A stretch of DNA of 64,000 bases, from the NCBI GenBank assembly GCA_019137255.1, contig WPDH01000123.1, positions 1 through 64,000 on the forward strand, given 5' to 3'. The position numbers were made by a program, and so were the translations under genes. Source of the stretch: Corinectria fuckeliana (taxonomy: Eukaryota; Ascomycota; Sordariomycetes; Hypocreales; Nectriaceae). The notes beneath the pieces were generated by a model. That model made no database searches. It was not told the origin of the DNA and saw nothing but the letters and a program-made list of their open reading frames with translations. Below, one piece after another: positions 1 to 10,372 of this stretch. Each line of letters opens with the position of its first letter. Position 1 is the first letter of the stretch.

Positions 1-46
1 ATATAATTATATCTCTCTTACTAAGAGATTATACTAGGTTTATTAT

Positions 47-47
47 C

Positions 48-80
<33 letters not shown>
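47..80. repeat. TTA trinucleotide microsatellite
   Basis: An uninterrupted run of TTA/ATT units lies in AT-rich DNA near the left edge. It is simple sequence with no function inferred. Confidence 0.8.
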
Positions 81-598
81 GTTATTATTCTTAGCTGTAT
101 AAAATTAGCTACTATAATAAGACTATAATAAAGCTATAGTATAAGTAGTAGAGAAATAAACATATTAATAAATCTTAGAAAGAATATATATTAGTATATA
201 TTTAAGACCTAAAGCTAATATAAGCTTAATAAAAAGCTTAGAGGGAAAGCTACTTATAAAGGTGTTAAAAAAGAAAGAAAAAAAGAAAGAAAAAAAGAAA
301 GATATTATAACTTAAGAGACTAAATAATAAATAATAATAAAAATCTATATAGCTATTAACAGCTGCTAATAGCTATTAAGTGTTAGGTTTATACTAGCTT
401 TTAGCTACTAATAACTATACTACTAGCTAACTTACTAATAGCTAGCTAACTTACTAGCAGCTAGTTTTACCTACTTAAAATTCTAAGCTCTTAGCTATAA
501 CTATAAAGTAACTTAAATATACCTAGCTAGTATAATTCTAATACTTAACTACTCTACTCTTATAGCAGACTAGGTGCTTAATATTTAGTTAACTATTT

Positions 599-668
599 CT
601 CTCTTTTTTACCTTTTTTTTCTTTTTTTCCTTTTTTTTTCTTTTTTCTTTTTTCTCTTCTCTCTTTTT
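599..668 (+). repeat. Polypyrimidine (T/C) tract
   Basis: About 70 bases consist almost only of T with scattered C on the + strand. It is low-complexity sequence inside the outer copia region. It could be a remnant of a polypurine tract on the other strand, but nothing else supports that. Confidence 0.6.
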
Positions 669-863
669 AATTTTTTTCTAGCTTTTTAAGAAATAAGATA
701 ACTCTAGTCCTAGTAAAAGGACTATTTACTTATATATAGTAATAGTATAAGAGGCCTAACTTAAGTCTACTATATAAAAAATATAAGTTTTTATTTAATT
801 TTATAGTTTTTCTTATATTTATATAAAATAAAAGTATTATTTACCTTTTAGGTTTATAAAGTA

Positions 864-892
864 TAAATAAATAAATAAATAAATAAATAAAC
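864..892. repeat. ATAA tetranucleotide microsatellite
   Basis: About seven tandem ATAA units lie in the outer copia sequence. It is a simple repeat. Confidence 0.8.
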
Positions 893-999
893 TATATTAC
901 TATTAAGTTTTATAATAATAATACTTCTTTTTAAAAGTCCTCTTATTAAGTCTTTTAGGATTATTTTAAGCCTAATAATAATAATAAGCCTAATATCTC

Positions 1000-1256
1000 T
1001 CACTTTTATATACTTAGCTTATATACTACTATTACTATTAAGGCTAAATCTACTAATAAAAATAATAAGAAAGAACTTAAGCTTAACTCTTATAGTTAGA
1101 AGAGTATTTTAGTTAGCTTTTAAGGCTATTACCTTTATAAGGTTTAAAACCTAGTTAATAAGTATATTATTACTACTACTTATCTTATTATCTATAAGAA
1201 ATACTTACCTTATAATAAGATAGTTTATATAAAACCTTAAGAAGCTTTTTAGTATA
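1000..1256 (+). pseudogene. Copia integrase C-terminal fragment (RIPed)
   Basis: The + strand frame shows the copia integrase C-terminal pattern: a K-L-x-P/N-R-S-like stretch, then G-Y/F-x-G-Y-x-L-Y-K-V-W-like residues, then a threonine-rich strand. In Ty1/copia this precedes the reverse transcriptase. Nonsense codons replace expected Trp and Gln. The frame is cut at 1256 by the gypsy element, whose target duplication actaa is at 1257-1261, and resumes after 9492. It is not functional. Confidence 0.6.
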
Positions 1257-1261
1257 ACTAA

Positions 1262-1466
1262 TATAAGAGTTAGTCTCACTAGGGTGTAAATATAAAGATT
1301 ATAAAAGTAGGTATTAGTATATTATAAAGCTTTCACTTAATAAGTATTTAGTAAGTGCTTATTTAGCATTCTTAAAAGGGCTGCTAGCTTACTATTTAGG
1401 CAAGCCTTAAGGTTAAGCCCTAAAGGCTTATATTAAGTGTTAACAAAGTTAGCACTAACTATTATA
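1262..1466 (-). repeat. Left LTR of gypsy-1 (3' LTR of the - strand element)
   Basis: This 205-bp direct repeat matches 9283-9487, with differences that are nearly all transitions. It starts TATAAGAG and ends ATTATA, and it is preceded by target duplication actaa at 1257-1261. Confidence 0.88.
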
Positions 1467-1760
1467 ATTACTCTCTCCCCCTCTAAGCCTTATCCTAAGG
1501 TATTATTCTTTATAAGGGGAAGTTTATTATTTTCCTATATATATAGTAGTTTACTAACTGTGTAGAAATAATATAGCCTGTTATTAGGTTTATTATAATC
1601 TAAGTGTTATACAAGTAGTTATTAGGCTGTTATATAAGAGCCTACTTATTTTACACTCTAAATATTTACTTTAGGTTTTTATTTACTTTAAGTTTAGGAT
1701 TCCCTCTTTCTTATAACCTTCTTTAAAACTCTCTTATCTGTGGTTAATATATTAGTTTTC

Positions 1761-1931
1761 TATAAGAGTTAAGATAGCATACCTAACCTTTAATAGAAAG
1801 TCCTAGCTGTAAGGCTAAAAAGATTAAACAATTTAAGTAAGCTGTGTTACTTAATTGTGCTGTATAACAGGTTATAAGAGAGCTCTCTTAGTGAGCTTTT
1901 AGTGAGCCCTCTACTTAGCTATACTCTTATA
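1761..1931. repeat. Left LTR of the miniature element
   Basis: This 171-bp copy is almost identical to 2262-2432 apart from about a dozen C/T and G/A differences. It is the less mutated copy, keeping for example GTGTTACTTAATTGTGCTG where the right copy has A or T. Confidence 0.85.
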
Positions 1932-2261
1932 ATTATCCCCCCCTCTTAATAGCACATCTTAGGCTGTTAGCTTATTAGTAGGTATAGCACAGCCTCTTCT
2001 GTACTATTATAGAGGGTTAGCCCCTACAAGGTTAGGAATATAACAACTCTGTTACACTTATATATATATGTGTGTTAAAGGGTGGCCTAGCTTTTAGGCT
2101 TAAGATAACTACTACTATTAACCCCTAAGGCTTTAGTTGTAGTAGGCAACTATATATATTTATTCTTATAAGCTTAGCGCTTATTATAGTTATAAGGTTT
2201 AGTAGGGATTTAAACTTATAACCTTTTATATAGTACTAGACCTAATATATACTTAAATAAT

Positions 2262-2432
2262 TATAAGAGTTAAGGTAGTATACTTAACCTTTAATAGAAA
2301 GTCTTAGCTGTAAGGCTAAAAAGATTAAACAATTTAAGTAAGCTATATTACTTAATTATATTATATAACAAGTTATAAGAGAGCTCTCTTAGCAAGCTCT
2401 TAGTAAGCCCTCTACTTAGCTATACTCTTATA
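2262..2432. repeat. Right LTR of the miniature element
   Basis: This 171-bp partner of 1761-1931 is more heavily RIPed than the left copy. It is followed directly by target duplication ttttc. Confidence 0.85.
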
Positions 2433-2639
2433 TTTTCTCTCTTAACTTTATGTTTTTTTATTTAATTAGTTCTTACCCTCTTAATATTATTTTTGCCTGC
2501 TTACTAAGTGTTTAGCCCTTATATACTAATATTAATCCTTAGAGTTATAGCTATAATACTAGAGGAGTTTTATACTTAAGCTAAAATTAATTTCCTCTTT
2601 TTAGATAAGAAGTTTTCTAAAATACCTTCTAGTAGTATT

Positions 2640-3685
2640 CTCTACTCCTATTATATCTAATAGAAATACTATTTCTTTTTATATTCTTATACTTATAGTT
2701 CTCTTATTTCTTATTATACTATTTATAAAGCCTTAAATAAGTGATATAGCTAGGTATATATTATAAGTACTTAGTAAGCTATAAGCACTTATACTAATTT
2801 TATAATAATAGATTCTTACTAAGTTAGTTCTTATAATATAATAGTACTAGAACTTTCTTTACTATCTTTCTTATTATAACTAGAATAATAAGAAGGAGAG
2901 TATTTTTACTATTAGCTACTAATATATTATCTATACTATTTATACTATTACTACTATATAGTAAAACCTTATTAAGTTTACTAAGAACCCTATAGGTATT
3001 TATATTTAGGGTAGTAATATATATTTATTTATATACTAGAAAGTAATTACTTTTACCTAGATTTAAGCTTTACACACTAAGGTTAAATTTAGTTTAATTA
3101 ACTATAAGAACTAGTTAGTTCTATAGGCTTAACTAGTATTTATAATACTCTTATATTATTATAACAACTCTATCTTTTAACTCTTATTATTAGCTTTTTA
3201 TACCTTAGTAGTCACTAAGTATATACTTATTATTAAGATATCTAATAAGAGTTCTACTTATACTTTTCTGAATAATTTTTCTAAGGCTATCTAGGCTTTT
3301 ATTATTTAGTATTATAATAATAGGGCTTCTAAGCTATTTATTTCTTTTATAAGTATAGTACCTTTTTACTATAGTAACTAACTAGCTTCTAACTGTTCTT
3401 ATAATAATAAGAGCTTAGTATATAGTAATAATATATTTAGTGATTCTTCTTATTATAGTTTAGTTTATTTCTTAGCCTCTTTTTACACCTTTTTTTACGC
3501 TTTTTATAACTGCTAGCTACTCACTTAGAATCCTAAAGGAGAAGCTCTTACTTATTCTAAGATAAAACATATTATAGCTAAGTAGTAACACTTAGAGAAG
3601 AAATAACTCTAAGAGTAAGCTTACTAAGAGTAAAATAAGAAAAATAATAAAAAGAAGAAAAAAGTCTAGTCTTATTATAGCACTT
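2640..3685 (+). pseudogene. Antisense ORF relic in the 3' part of gypsy-1; unknown protein
   Basis: A single + strand frame (phase of position 3325) reads coherently from at least 2941 to about 3680, and perhaps from 2640. It opposes the element's own pol. Its stops are TAA/TAG at positions where Gln, Trp or Arg codons are plausible. Visible stretches include SNKSSTYTFLNNFSKAI, a Ser/Tyr-rich middle, GEALTYSKIKHIIAK and a Lys/Gln-rich tail with a run of lysines near 3640-3665. I do not recognise the family. The tail superficially resembles the basic C-terminus of Fot1/pogo transposases, but I found no DDE triad. Antisense ORFs 3' of pol are known in some plant Ty3/gypsy elements (Grande, Tat lineage). 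It is not intact. Confidence 0.5.
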
Positions 3686-3749
3686 AGGTTTATTATGCCT
3701 CTTTCTAAGCTTAAATTTTTATTATTAGTTTAGTTTATAATCTGGTTTC

Positions 3750-6700
3750 TTTTATAGTTTTAGGCGGCTTTTATTTAAGGTTTTAGTAGTTTAGTTATTT
3801 AAGTTTATATTTAGGTTAGAAGAGGGTAAGTATTTATCACCTAGTTATTATTAGGTTTTTACCTATTATTAGAGATTCTTATTATCCTATTTTTTATATA
3901 TATACTTTTATTATTAGTAATATTATTATACTACTTTTATTATATTTTCTAAGTAAATTATAAGTTTTTAAGTGTTATATTCTACTAGCTATTTTATCTA
4001 TTTTACTAAGTAAAAGGTTTCCTCTCTTATTTTCTTATTTATAATAATTTTTTTAACTTTCTACTTATTCTCTTCTTCTTTAAGTTTTAGAAGAGTTATT
4101 AAGTATTTATTAAGTATTTTATATATATCTTTTTATAGTTTAATAAGTAAGACTAAAAACATATTATATATCTTATAGTATTATTTTAGCAGGTAAACTT
4201 AATAAGCTTATTTTCTAACTCTTTTAGCTATTATAACTTAGATAAACTTAAGTGCTAATTTCTTATATTTAAATTAGAAGTTATATATAAATAGTCTTAC
4301 TACTTATCCTGCCTAGTATTCCTATTTAAGATATCTTTTATTATAGTTCTTAGCTTAAGCTTTTATTACTTATTTCTAGTACTTATAGGTCTTATTATAT
4401 ACTTAGTAAAGAGTTTTAATATGCTTAGTTACTTCTTATATAGTAGTTTTTAAGTATTATAGTATATACTTTACTACTCTTAGGTAGTACCTATATAAGG
4501 CTTATATTAAGAATATACTAATACTACTATATTAGCTATTATTATATATAAATTCTACTTCTAGTAATTATACTACCTATCTTTTAAGAGACTTCCCTAT
4601 ATAAATTTACAGATATTTCTTTATAGTTTAGTTTATTCTCTCTATCTAGCTATTAGTCTATAAGTAGTATATAGTAGATAGTTACTAATAGGTTACCCTC
4701 TTAATTATAAGATCCTTCTAAAATTAGCTTATAAGAAGCTTATTTTTATTACTTATAATCCCTTTAGGACTTCTAAACTTATATTTTACCTGCTTATAAA
4801 GCACTTATACTAATTAAGCTATTATTATAATCTTCTTATAAGAAATAAATATTATATATTTTATTATATAGTATATAATTATTAAAATTATATTATATTT
4901 CTTACTATCTACTTATATACTATTTAGTAAACTTATAATAAAGTTTATACTAATTTCTTAGAATAGGTATAATAATATTAAGAGTAATTATAAATATCTA
5001 TAAGGCTTATACCTTAAAGTTTTTACCTCTTAGTATAGTTAGCAGCTAGTTATATACTTAGTTATATCTTTCTTAATCTTATTCTAATAGAACTTCTTAC
5101 TAATAAGTTTTAATATCTTTATAGTTTTTATATATCCTACTTTAGGATTATTATAGTGCTAGTATAGGATTTTAAGTTTTAATACCTCTTATATAAGAAT
5201 TATTAGTCTACTCTTAAAGAATAAGATTTTATTCTAATTATAAAAGTAGTAACCTAGCTTACTAGCTGTTTATTATACTCTTACTAACTATTATTAATAA
5301 AACTAATTATTAGCTTATAGTCCTCTAACTAGTTCTTCTAAGTATAGTAAGAGTTATAATAAGAATACTATTTTACCCTCTATAAGCTCTCTTATAATTT
5401 AGCATAAGATATATTACTTTAGATTAATAATTCTAGCTCTAGTAGAGTTCTCTTAGCTTTCTTAATAGGCTGTTTCTTACTAAGTATTCTCTAACTACTT
5501 TTAGGTTATACTAGCTTATCTCTAAGCTTAGATAACTATAAAGATAGACACTTTTTATATTTAACTTCTCTAGTCTTCTTAGAGAGTTTAAAATAAGAGG
5601 TACTCTTTTTAGACTTATTATCTTATAAGGTCTTTAAGACTTGCTTATACTACTTATATATATACTCTTATAGTTTTTATCTTGCCTTTAATATTAGTAA
5701 TTATTTATTATATATCTAATAGCAAATTTTTAACTATTTGTAGCTTTATTATAAGAGTAGGTAGTATATTATTATAGCTAATCTTACCTTTTATATAGTT
5801 AGGATATCTTAATAGTCTATCTATAAGGTTTTAAATCCTAGGGTGGTATTTAATATTAAAGTTAAAAAGTGCTAACTTATATACCTAATAAGCAAGCCTT
5901 CTCTAAAGGTCTTATACTAGTATAGTAATTACTCTCTTAAGTACTATATAGTCTATTAGTAAAAAAAACCTATCTAAAAGTTCTAGTAGGTAATAGCTTT
6001 AATACTTAAGGCTTTTAATAATAGCTAATAGCTCTTATTATTTTATATCTTACTATTACTTTATATTTATAAGCTTATATAATATATAAGTAATAAGTCT
6101 CTATTAATTATTAAACAGTTATATTAAGATCCCTAAAATTACTTATAAAAACATATTTGTTTCTACTTATATACACTTAGTAAGATCCTAATATTATAAA
6201 ATAGTCGCTAAGTAGAATACACACTTAAGAGTTTAAAATACTATTTTCTCCTCCTCTTCTTATTAAAACCTTTTAGCCCTTTTATCTTATTTTAGCTAGG
6301 CTATTAAGAGAGTAGTAATTCTAAAATACTTTATAATAAACTTCTAGTAGAAGTTATAAAATCTTTAAAAAACTTAAATATTTTTAATATTCTTTAGTGT
6401 TAACTACTTAGTGATTATATAAACTTTAAAGGGGTCTATTTTTAACCCCTTCTAGATAATAATATACCTTAAGAACTTAACTTTCTGTTAGTAAAATATA
6501 TATTTTAACAGCTTAGTATATAGTTAGAAGCTTTACAGTCTATAGAGTACCTTTTTAATATTCTTAGTATATTATTCTCTAGTTTTTAAGTATATAATAA
6601 TATTATCTAGGTATATAATATAGTAAGTATCTAGCAACCTAGTAAGCACTTAGTAAATATATACTTAGAATATAGCTAAGATATTAGTTAATCTAAATAG

Positions 6701-7300
6701 TATAATAGTATATTTAAAGTAACTATATCTTATATAAAACACAGTTTTCTACTAGTTATCTAGCTTAATCTAAATATAGTAATATATATTATAAATATTA
6801 ATCTTTAAGATCTATTTTACCTTAGATAATTAATCTAATAGATTGCTAATTAATAGTAATAGATAATAGTTTTTTACTATAATAATATTAAGACTTTTAT
6901 AGTCTATATAGATCTAGATTCTTTTATTCTTTTTTAGTATAAAAAGAATAAGTATACTAGCTTTACTTATAAAATATCTAATCTAACTGTTTACTATATT
7001 CTTAGTAATATATTTACAAATAACTTAAGCTTACTTTTTATTAGTAAGATATATTTATCCTAGTAGAGATTTCCTCTCTAGTTATAAGTTAATTAAGTAT
7101 TCTACCCCTTCTAGTAGTAGTAAAATCTTTAATACTTTCTTACTAAAGGTTTCTCTTTCTAACTCTAGTTTAGCTAGTAGGGTATTATCTTTTTATTCTT
7201 TTAAATCCTCTTCTAGAATAGGTATTAGCTGCTTATCTAGTAATAATATACTATTAATATATATAATAAATACCTTTTTATTATCTTCTACTAAGCTTTT
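3750..7300 (-). pseudogene. gypsy-1 pol relic (reverse transcriptase, RNase H, integrase)
   Basis: Reading the - strand gives the Ty3/gypsy order: reverse transcriptase at about 7100-6400, then RNase H, then integrase at about 5400-4300. The catalytic YLDD box is near 6570-6610, with the second Asp changed to Asn by G-to-A mutation. The integrase segment near 4600-4690 keeps the family pattern in which a Gln-Thr-Asp-Gly/Asn-Ser-Gln motif is followed by Glu-Arg-Ile-Asn-Gln. Many in-frame TAA/TAG codons make it non-functional. The boundaries are approximate. Confidence 0.72.
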
Positions 7301-9282
7301 TACAAAAAATGTGAGGTTTTAGACTAAAATAGGTTTATAAGTCTATATATATATTTAGGTATTAATTATAATACCTTCTTCTCTTATCACTTAGGTAGAT
7401 AAAAGTAAGTTACTAGCCTCTTTTAAGTATTATACTTTTATAAATAGCTTTTTTACTTTCTTAGGGAACTCTTAGTGATTTAGTAGGAAGAAAGTTAGCT
7501 AGTAGGCTAATAAGAGAAAAGTAATTATCTTATTAAAGCTAGCTAGGTTTAGTACCTTCTAATTTAGATTAGACTTAAGACCTAACTTTTATACTAGTTA
7601 TTAGCTAATAAGATTAACTTATATATAGGTGTTTATATCTATCTTAACTTCTTCTTTAGTAAATACTTATATAATAAGTGTCTTATCTTATATAATTACT
7701 CTAATTAGCACTAGCTTAGGTTTTAGTATAAGAAGTGTAGTAATTATTTTTATACCTACTTGTTTTTTAACAAGTTAATATTCTTAGGATAAGCTATAAT
7801 AGCCTATATAACAGTTATATCTTAAGTAGTCTTTTCTTTATTTAACTACCTTATAGTCCTTTAAGATGCTTTATAATTTAAAGTATAATATCCTTTTTTA
7901 TTATAATTATAGTAAGTAATCTCTCTAAAGAACTAACTTAATAAGTAGTTATCTACTACTTATTATCTATTATTACTAGCTAGCTAAAGTCCTCTATTAG
8001 TTAACTTATTAGTATTTTAAGTTCTTAACTTGCTTAGAGGGCAGGTCTAATAGTCTATTATTTAGGTCTTTTATAAACCCTTCTAAGTGTTAATAGAGCT
8101 GCTCTTTTTCTAGCTGTCACTCCTTAAGTGATTATCACCTTTAAGGTATTACTATTACTATTAAGCTTTCTAAGCTAGCTTTCTTGCCTTTAGGATGTTT
8201 ATTTATAGTCTTTAGAGCTTCTTCTTAACCCTAGTCTATAGTCTATAATAATATTAGTATGCTAAGACCTTATCTTTTTTAGGCTTTTTAGTACTAAAAG
8301 AGTTATAAATTAATCTTTATATATTAAAGTAGTCTATTAGCAACTACTTTACACTCTATTAAAAGTAAGTAAGATTTTCTTATAGTTTAATTACTTACTA
8401 TTTTAGATCTATATATAGTCTTCTTATAAAGTTTATAAAGTTTAACTATAAGAGGTCTTATATAATACTTAAGTAGTCTTTCTATTTTATCTATAGGATT
8501 TTAAAGAGGTAAGTAGTTAACTAGAGTATTTTCTAGTAATAAGTTATAGACTCTTATATATTATTTACTAACTATATAATATAAATCTAATTATTAATTT
8601 ATATACTTATTATATCTTTCTTAAGAGACTTATAAGAGTATTAAGATAGTCTTTTATACTCTTTTAGCTTATTACTACTAGATTTTATAGCTAGCTTTTT
8701 AAGTAGCTATTCTTAAAATTAATAATCTTCTTCTTATATTTTATAGTCCTCTTCTTATTAAGATACTATTATTAAGACTAATTCCTAAAGGGTTAAAATA
8801 TCTTCCTTAAGGCTAATTACTTAGTAATAGTATTCTAAGGAGGTTCTTAATTAGGATTATTATCTTATATATAATTAGGATTATATAGATAATTAGTTCT
8901 TATTATTATTATATATATCTAATATTAGGGTTTCTCTCTTATTAAGGTTATAATTCTTATAAGTAGTCTTTAAGTCCTCTCTTAGTGCTTATTATAACCT
9001 AGCTTTATATAAGAGAGAGGGTATTCTTCTTAGTAACACCTTTTAGCCTAGTATAAGGTCTAGTATAAGAGGTATTTCCTAAGAGGGTCTCTCCTCTATA
9101 AGAAGAGTATTAATTAGATTAATCTCTTTCTCTACCTAATTAGTAGGTATAAGTTTATTTATTATTATTAATAGTTATCTTATACTTATTATATACTTAC
9201 TATACTCTATAAGGGATCTTATATAACCTCTTATTTTATATTATATACTAGTAACCTAAGTAGGGTATAAAAGTAGAAGGAT

Positions 9283-9487
9283 TATAAGAGTTAGTCTTAC
9301 TAGGGTATAAATATAAAGATTATAAAGGTAGGTATTAGTATATTATAAAGCTTTTACTTAATAAGTATTTAGCAAGTACTTATCTAGTATTCTTAAAGGG
9401 GCTATTAGCCTACTATTTAGGTAAGCCTTAAGGTTAAGCCCTAAAGGCTTATATTAAGTGTTAATAGAGTTAGCGCTAACTATTATA
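9283..9487 (-). repeat. Right LTR of gypsy-1 (5' LTR of the - strand element)
   Basis: This is the partner of 1262-1466 and is also 205 bp. It is followed by target duplication actaa at 9488-9492. Both copies are RIP-mutated with partly different C-to-T and G-to-A sites. Confidence 0.88.
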
Positions 9488-9492
9488 ACTAA

Positions 9493-9986
9493 TAGGTTAA
9501 GATTATTAATAAATTTATTAATAAATTTATAACTATATCTTTTCAGCTTTTATTTATACTTTCTTACTTTACTAAAAAGGCTATAACTTTTAGTAATACT
9601 AAGAAATAATATAAAGCTATTTATAAAAAGATTAGCTAGCTTATTAAGCTTAGCACTTTTACTTTTTTTAACTCTTATAATACTATTCTAAGTATTACTT
9701 TACTTACTACTACTTAGGCTTTTAAGTATAAATATAATAAATATAATAATATAATATATTATAAGGCTTATATTTATATATATAGCTTTTAGCAGGTTAA
9801 AAATATTAACTTTTTTAAGACTAGCACTTTAACTATAATTTTTACCACTTAGTATATTCTTATTATCTTAGCTATATAACTAGGTTATACTACCTACTAA
9901 GTTAATATTATTACTATCTTTCTTTATAACACACTTAAGAAAACTCTTTATATAAAGTAATTTCTTATACTTTCTAACTTTATAAG
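9493..9986 (+). pseudogene. Outer copia reverse transcriptase, N-terminal fragment
   Basis: The + strand translation follows the copia reverse transcriptase N-terminus: a K-A-x-L-V-A-x-G-F-x-Q-V-like stretch (as YKAYIYIYSF then QVKNINFFKTST after RIP), the Q-V-N/D-I-I-T-x-F-L-Y-x-T-L-K block, and a Y-I-K-Q-like end. The frame is cut by gypsy-2, whose target duplication agact is at 9987-9991, and continues at 19383. The left edge is the gypsy-1 target site. Confidence 0.75.
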
Positions 9987-9991
9987 AGACT

Positions 9992-10372
9992 TATTACAAA
10001 ATAAGCCAGATAGAGAGCTGTTACTATCTAGTAACAGCTTAGGTTATAACCCTAGAGAGAGCCACTAGAGAGTAGCTATAATAGAGAGAGAAATCTCCTA
10101 CTAATTAGGCTGAGAATTATCCTAGGAAATCCTAGGATAGTCCTAGGGAAATCCTAAGACCTATCTAGAGATTTCCTAAGGAATACCTAAGGAGTGCCCT
10201 AGGACTTTCTCTTATATAAAGGGGAAGACTATTACTAGAATAGATAGAAGAATCATCTTATTACCTTACTATCTTACTCCTAAGCTTTAAGTATCTTAAT
10301 TATATAAGTAGGGATTTTTCCTCTTAGTAGTATTTACTTTATATATCTCCTAATATAGTTAATTCTATATTA
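9992..10372 (+). repeat. 5' LTR of gypsy-2
   Basis: This 381-bp direct repeat matches 18997-19377. It contains a palindrome-like tract of repeated CCTAGG/CCTAAG units at about 10130-10210 and a TATATAAA box near 10213, which is a plausible LTR promoter core. It is more AT-shifted than the 3' copy. Confidence 0.9.

Larger units (their letters stand above)
1761..2432. mobile_element. Miniature LTR element (TRIM-like), nested in gypsy-1
   Basis: Two 171-bp direct repeats, 1761-1931 and 2262-2432, flank a 330-bp internal segment. The whole is bounded by the exact 5-bp duplication ttttc (1756-1760 and 2433-2437). LTR ends are TATAAGAGT...ACTCTTATA, i.e. RIPed TG...CA. The size fits TRIM elements (terminal-repeat retrotransposons in miniature), which carry no gag or pol and depend on a full-length relative. 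The internal segment has no ORF. Orientation and primer-binding site could not be set. It inserted after gypsy-1 because it lies within it. Confidence 0.82.
1262..9487 (-). mobile_element. Ty3/gypsy LTR retrotransposon (gypsy-1), RIPed, - strand
   Basis: The element is 8,226 bp with matching 205-bp LTRs at 1262-1466 and 9283-9487, flanked by the exact 5-bp target duplication actaa (1257-1261 and 9488-9492). LTR ends read TA...TA, which is TG...CA after RIP. The polymerase relic is on the - strand: a reverse transcriptase active-site motif (Y-L-D-N after RIP of Y-L-D-D, followed by I-I-I-Y) at about 6570-6610, and the integrase stretch typical of Ty3/gypsy (S-T-A-Y-H-P-Q-T-D-G-Q-like, then an E-R-I-N-Q run) at about 4600-4690. 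The 3' part, at the left, holds an antisense ORF relic and a nested 672-bp element. Gag presumably lies at about 7300-9280 but was not readable. Confidence 0.88.

Noticed and set aside
1761..1931. Independent 171-bp MITE with TATAAGAGT inverted ends
   Set aside because: The two copies share no individual flanking duplications, whereas the pair as a unit is bounded by exact ttttc. The miniature LTR model explains more.
2190..2255. tRNA-like T-arm pattern on the - strand inside the miniature element
   Set aside because: A TTTAAAT loop resembling TTCGAAT is present, but the flanking T-stem does not pair even after allowing for RIP, and no cloverleaf could be drawn.
3325..3685. Fot1/pogo transposase as the identity of the antisense ORF in gypsy-1
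   Set aside because: Only the basic C-terminal tail is reminiscent. No D-E-T-G or other DDE-region motifs were found upstream and no inverted repeats bound the segment.
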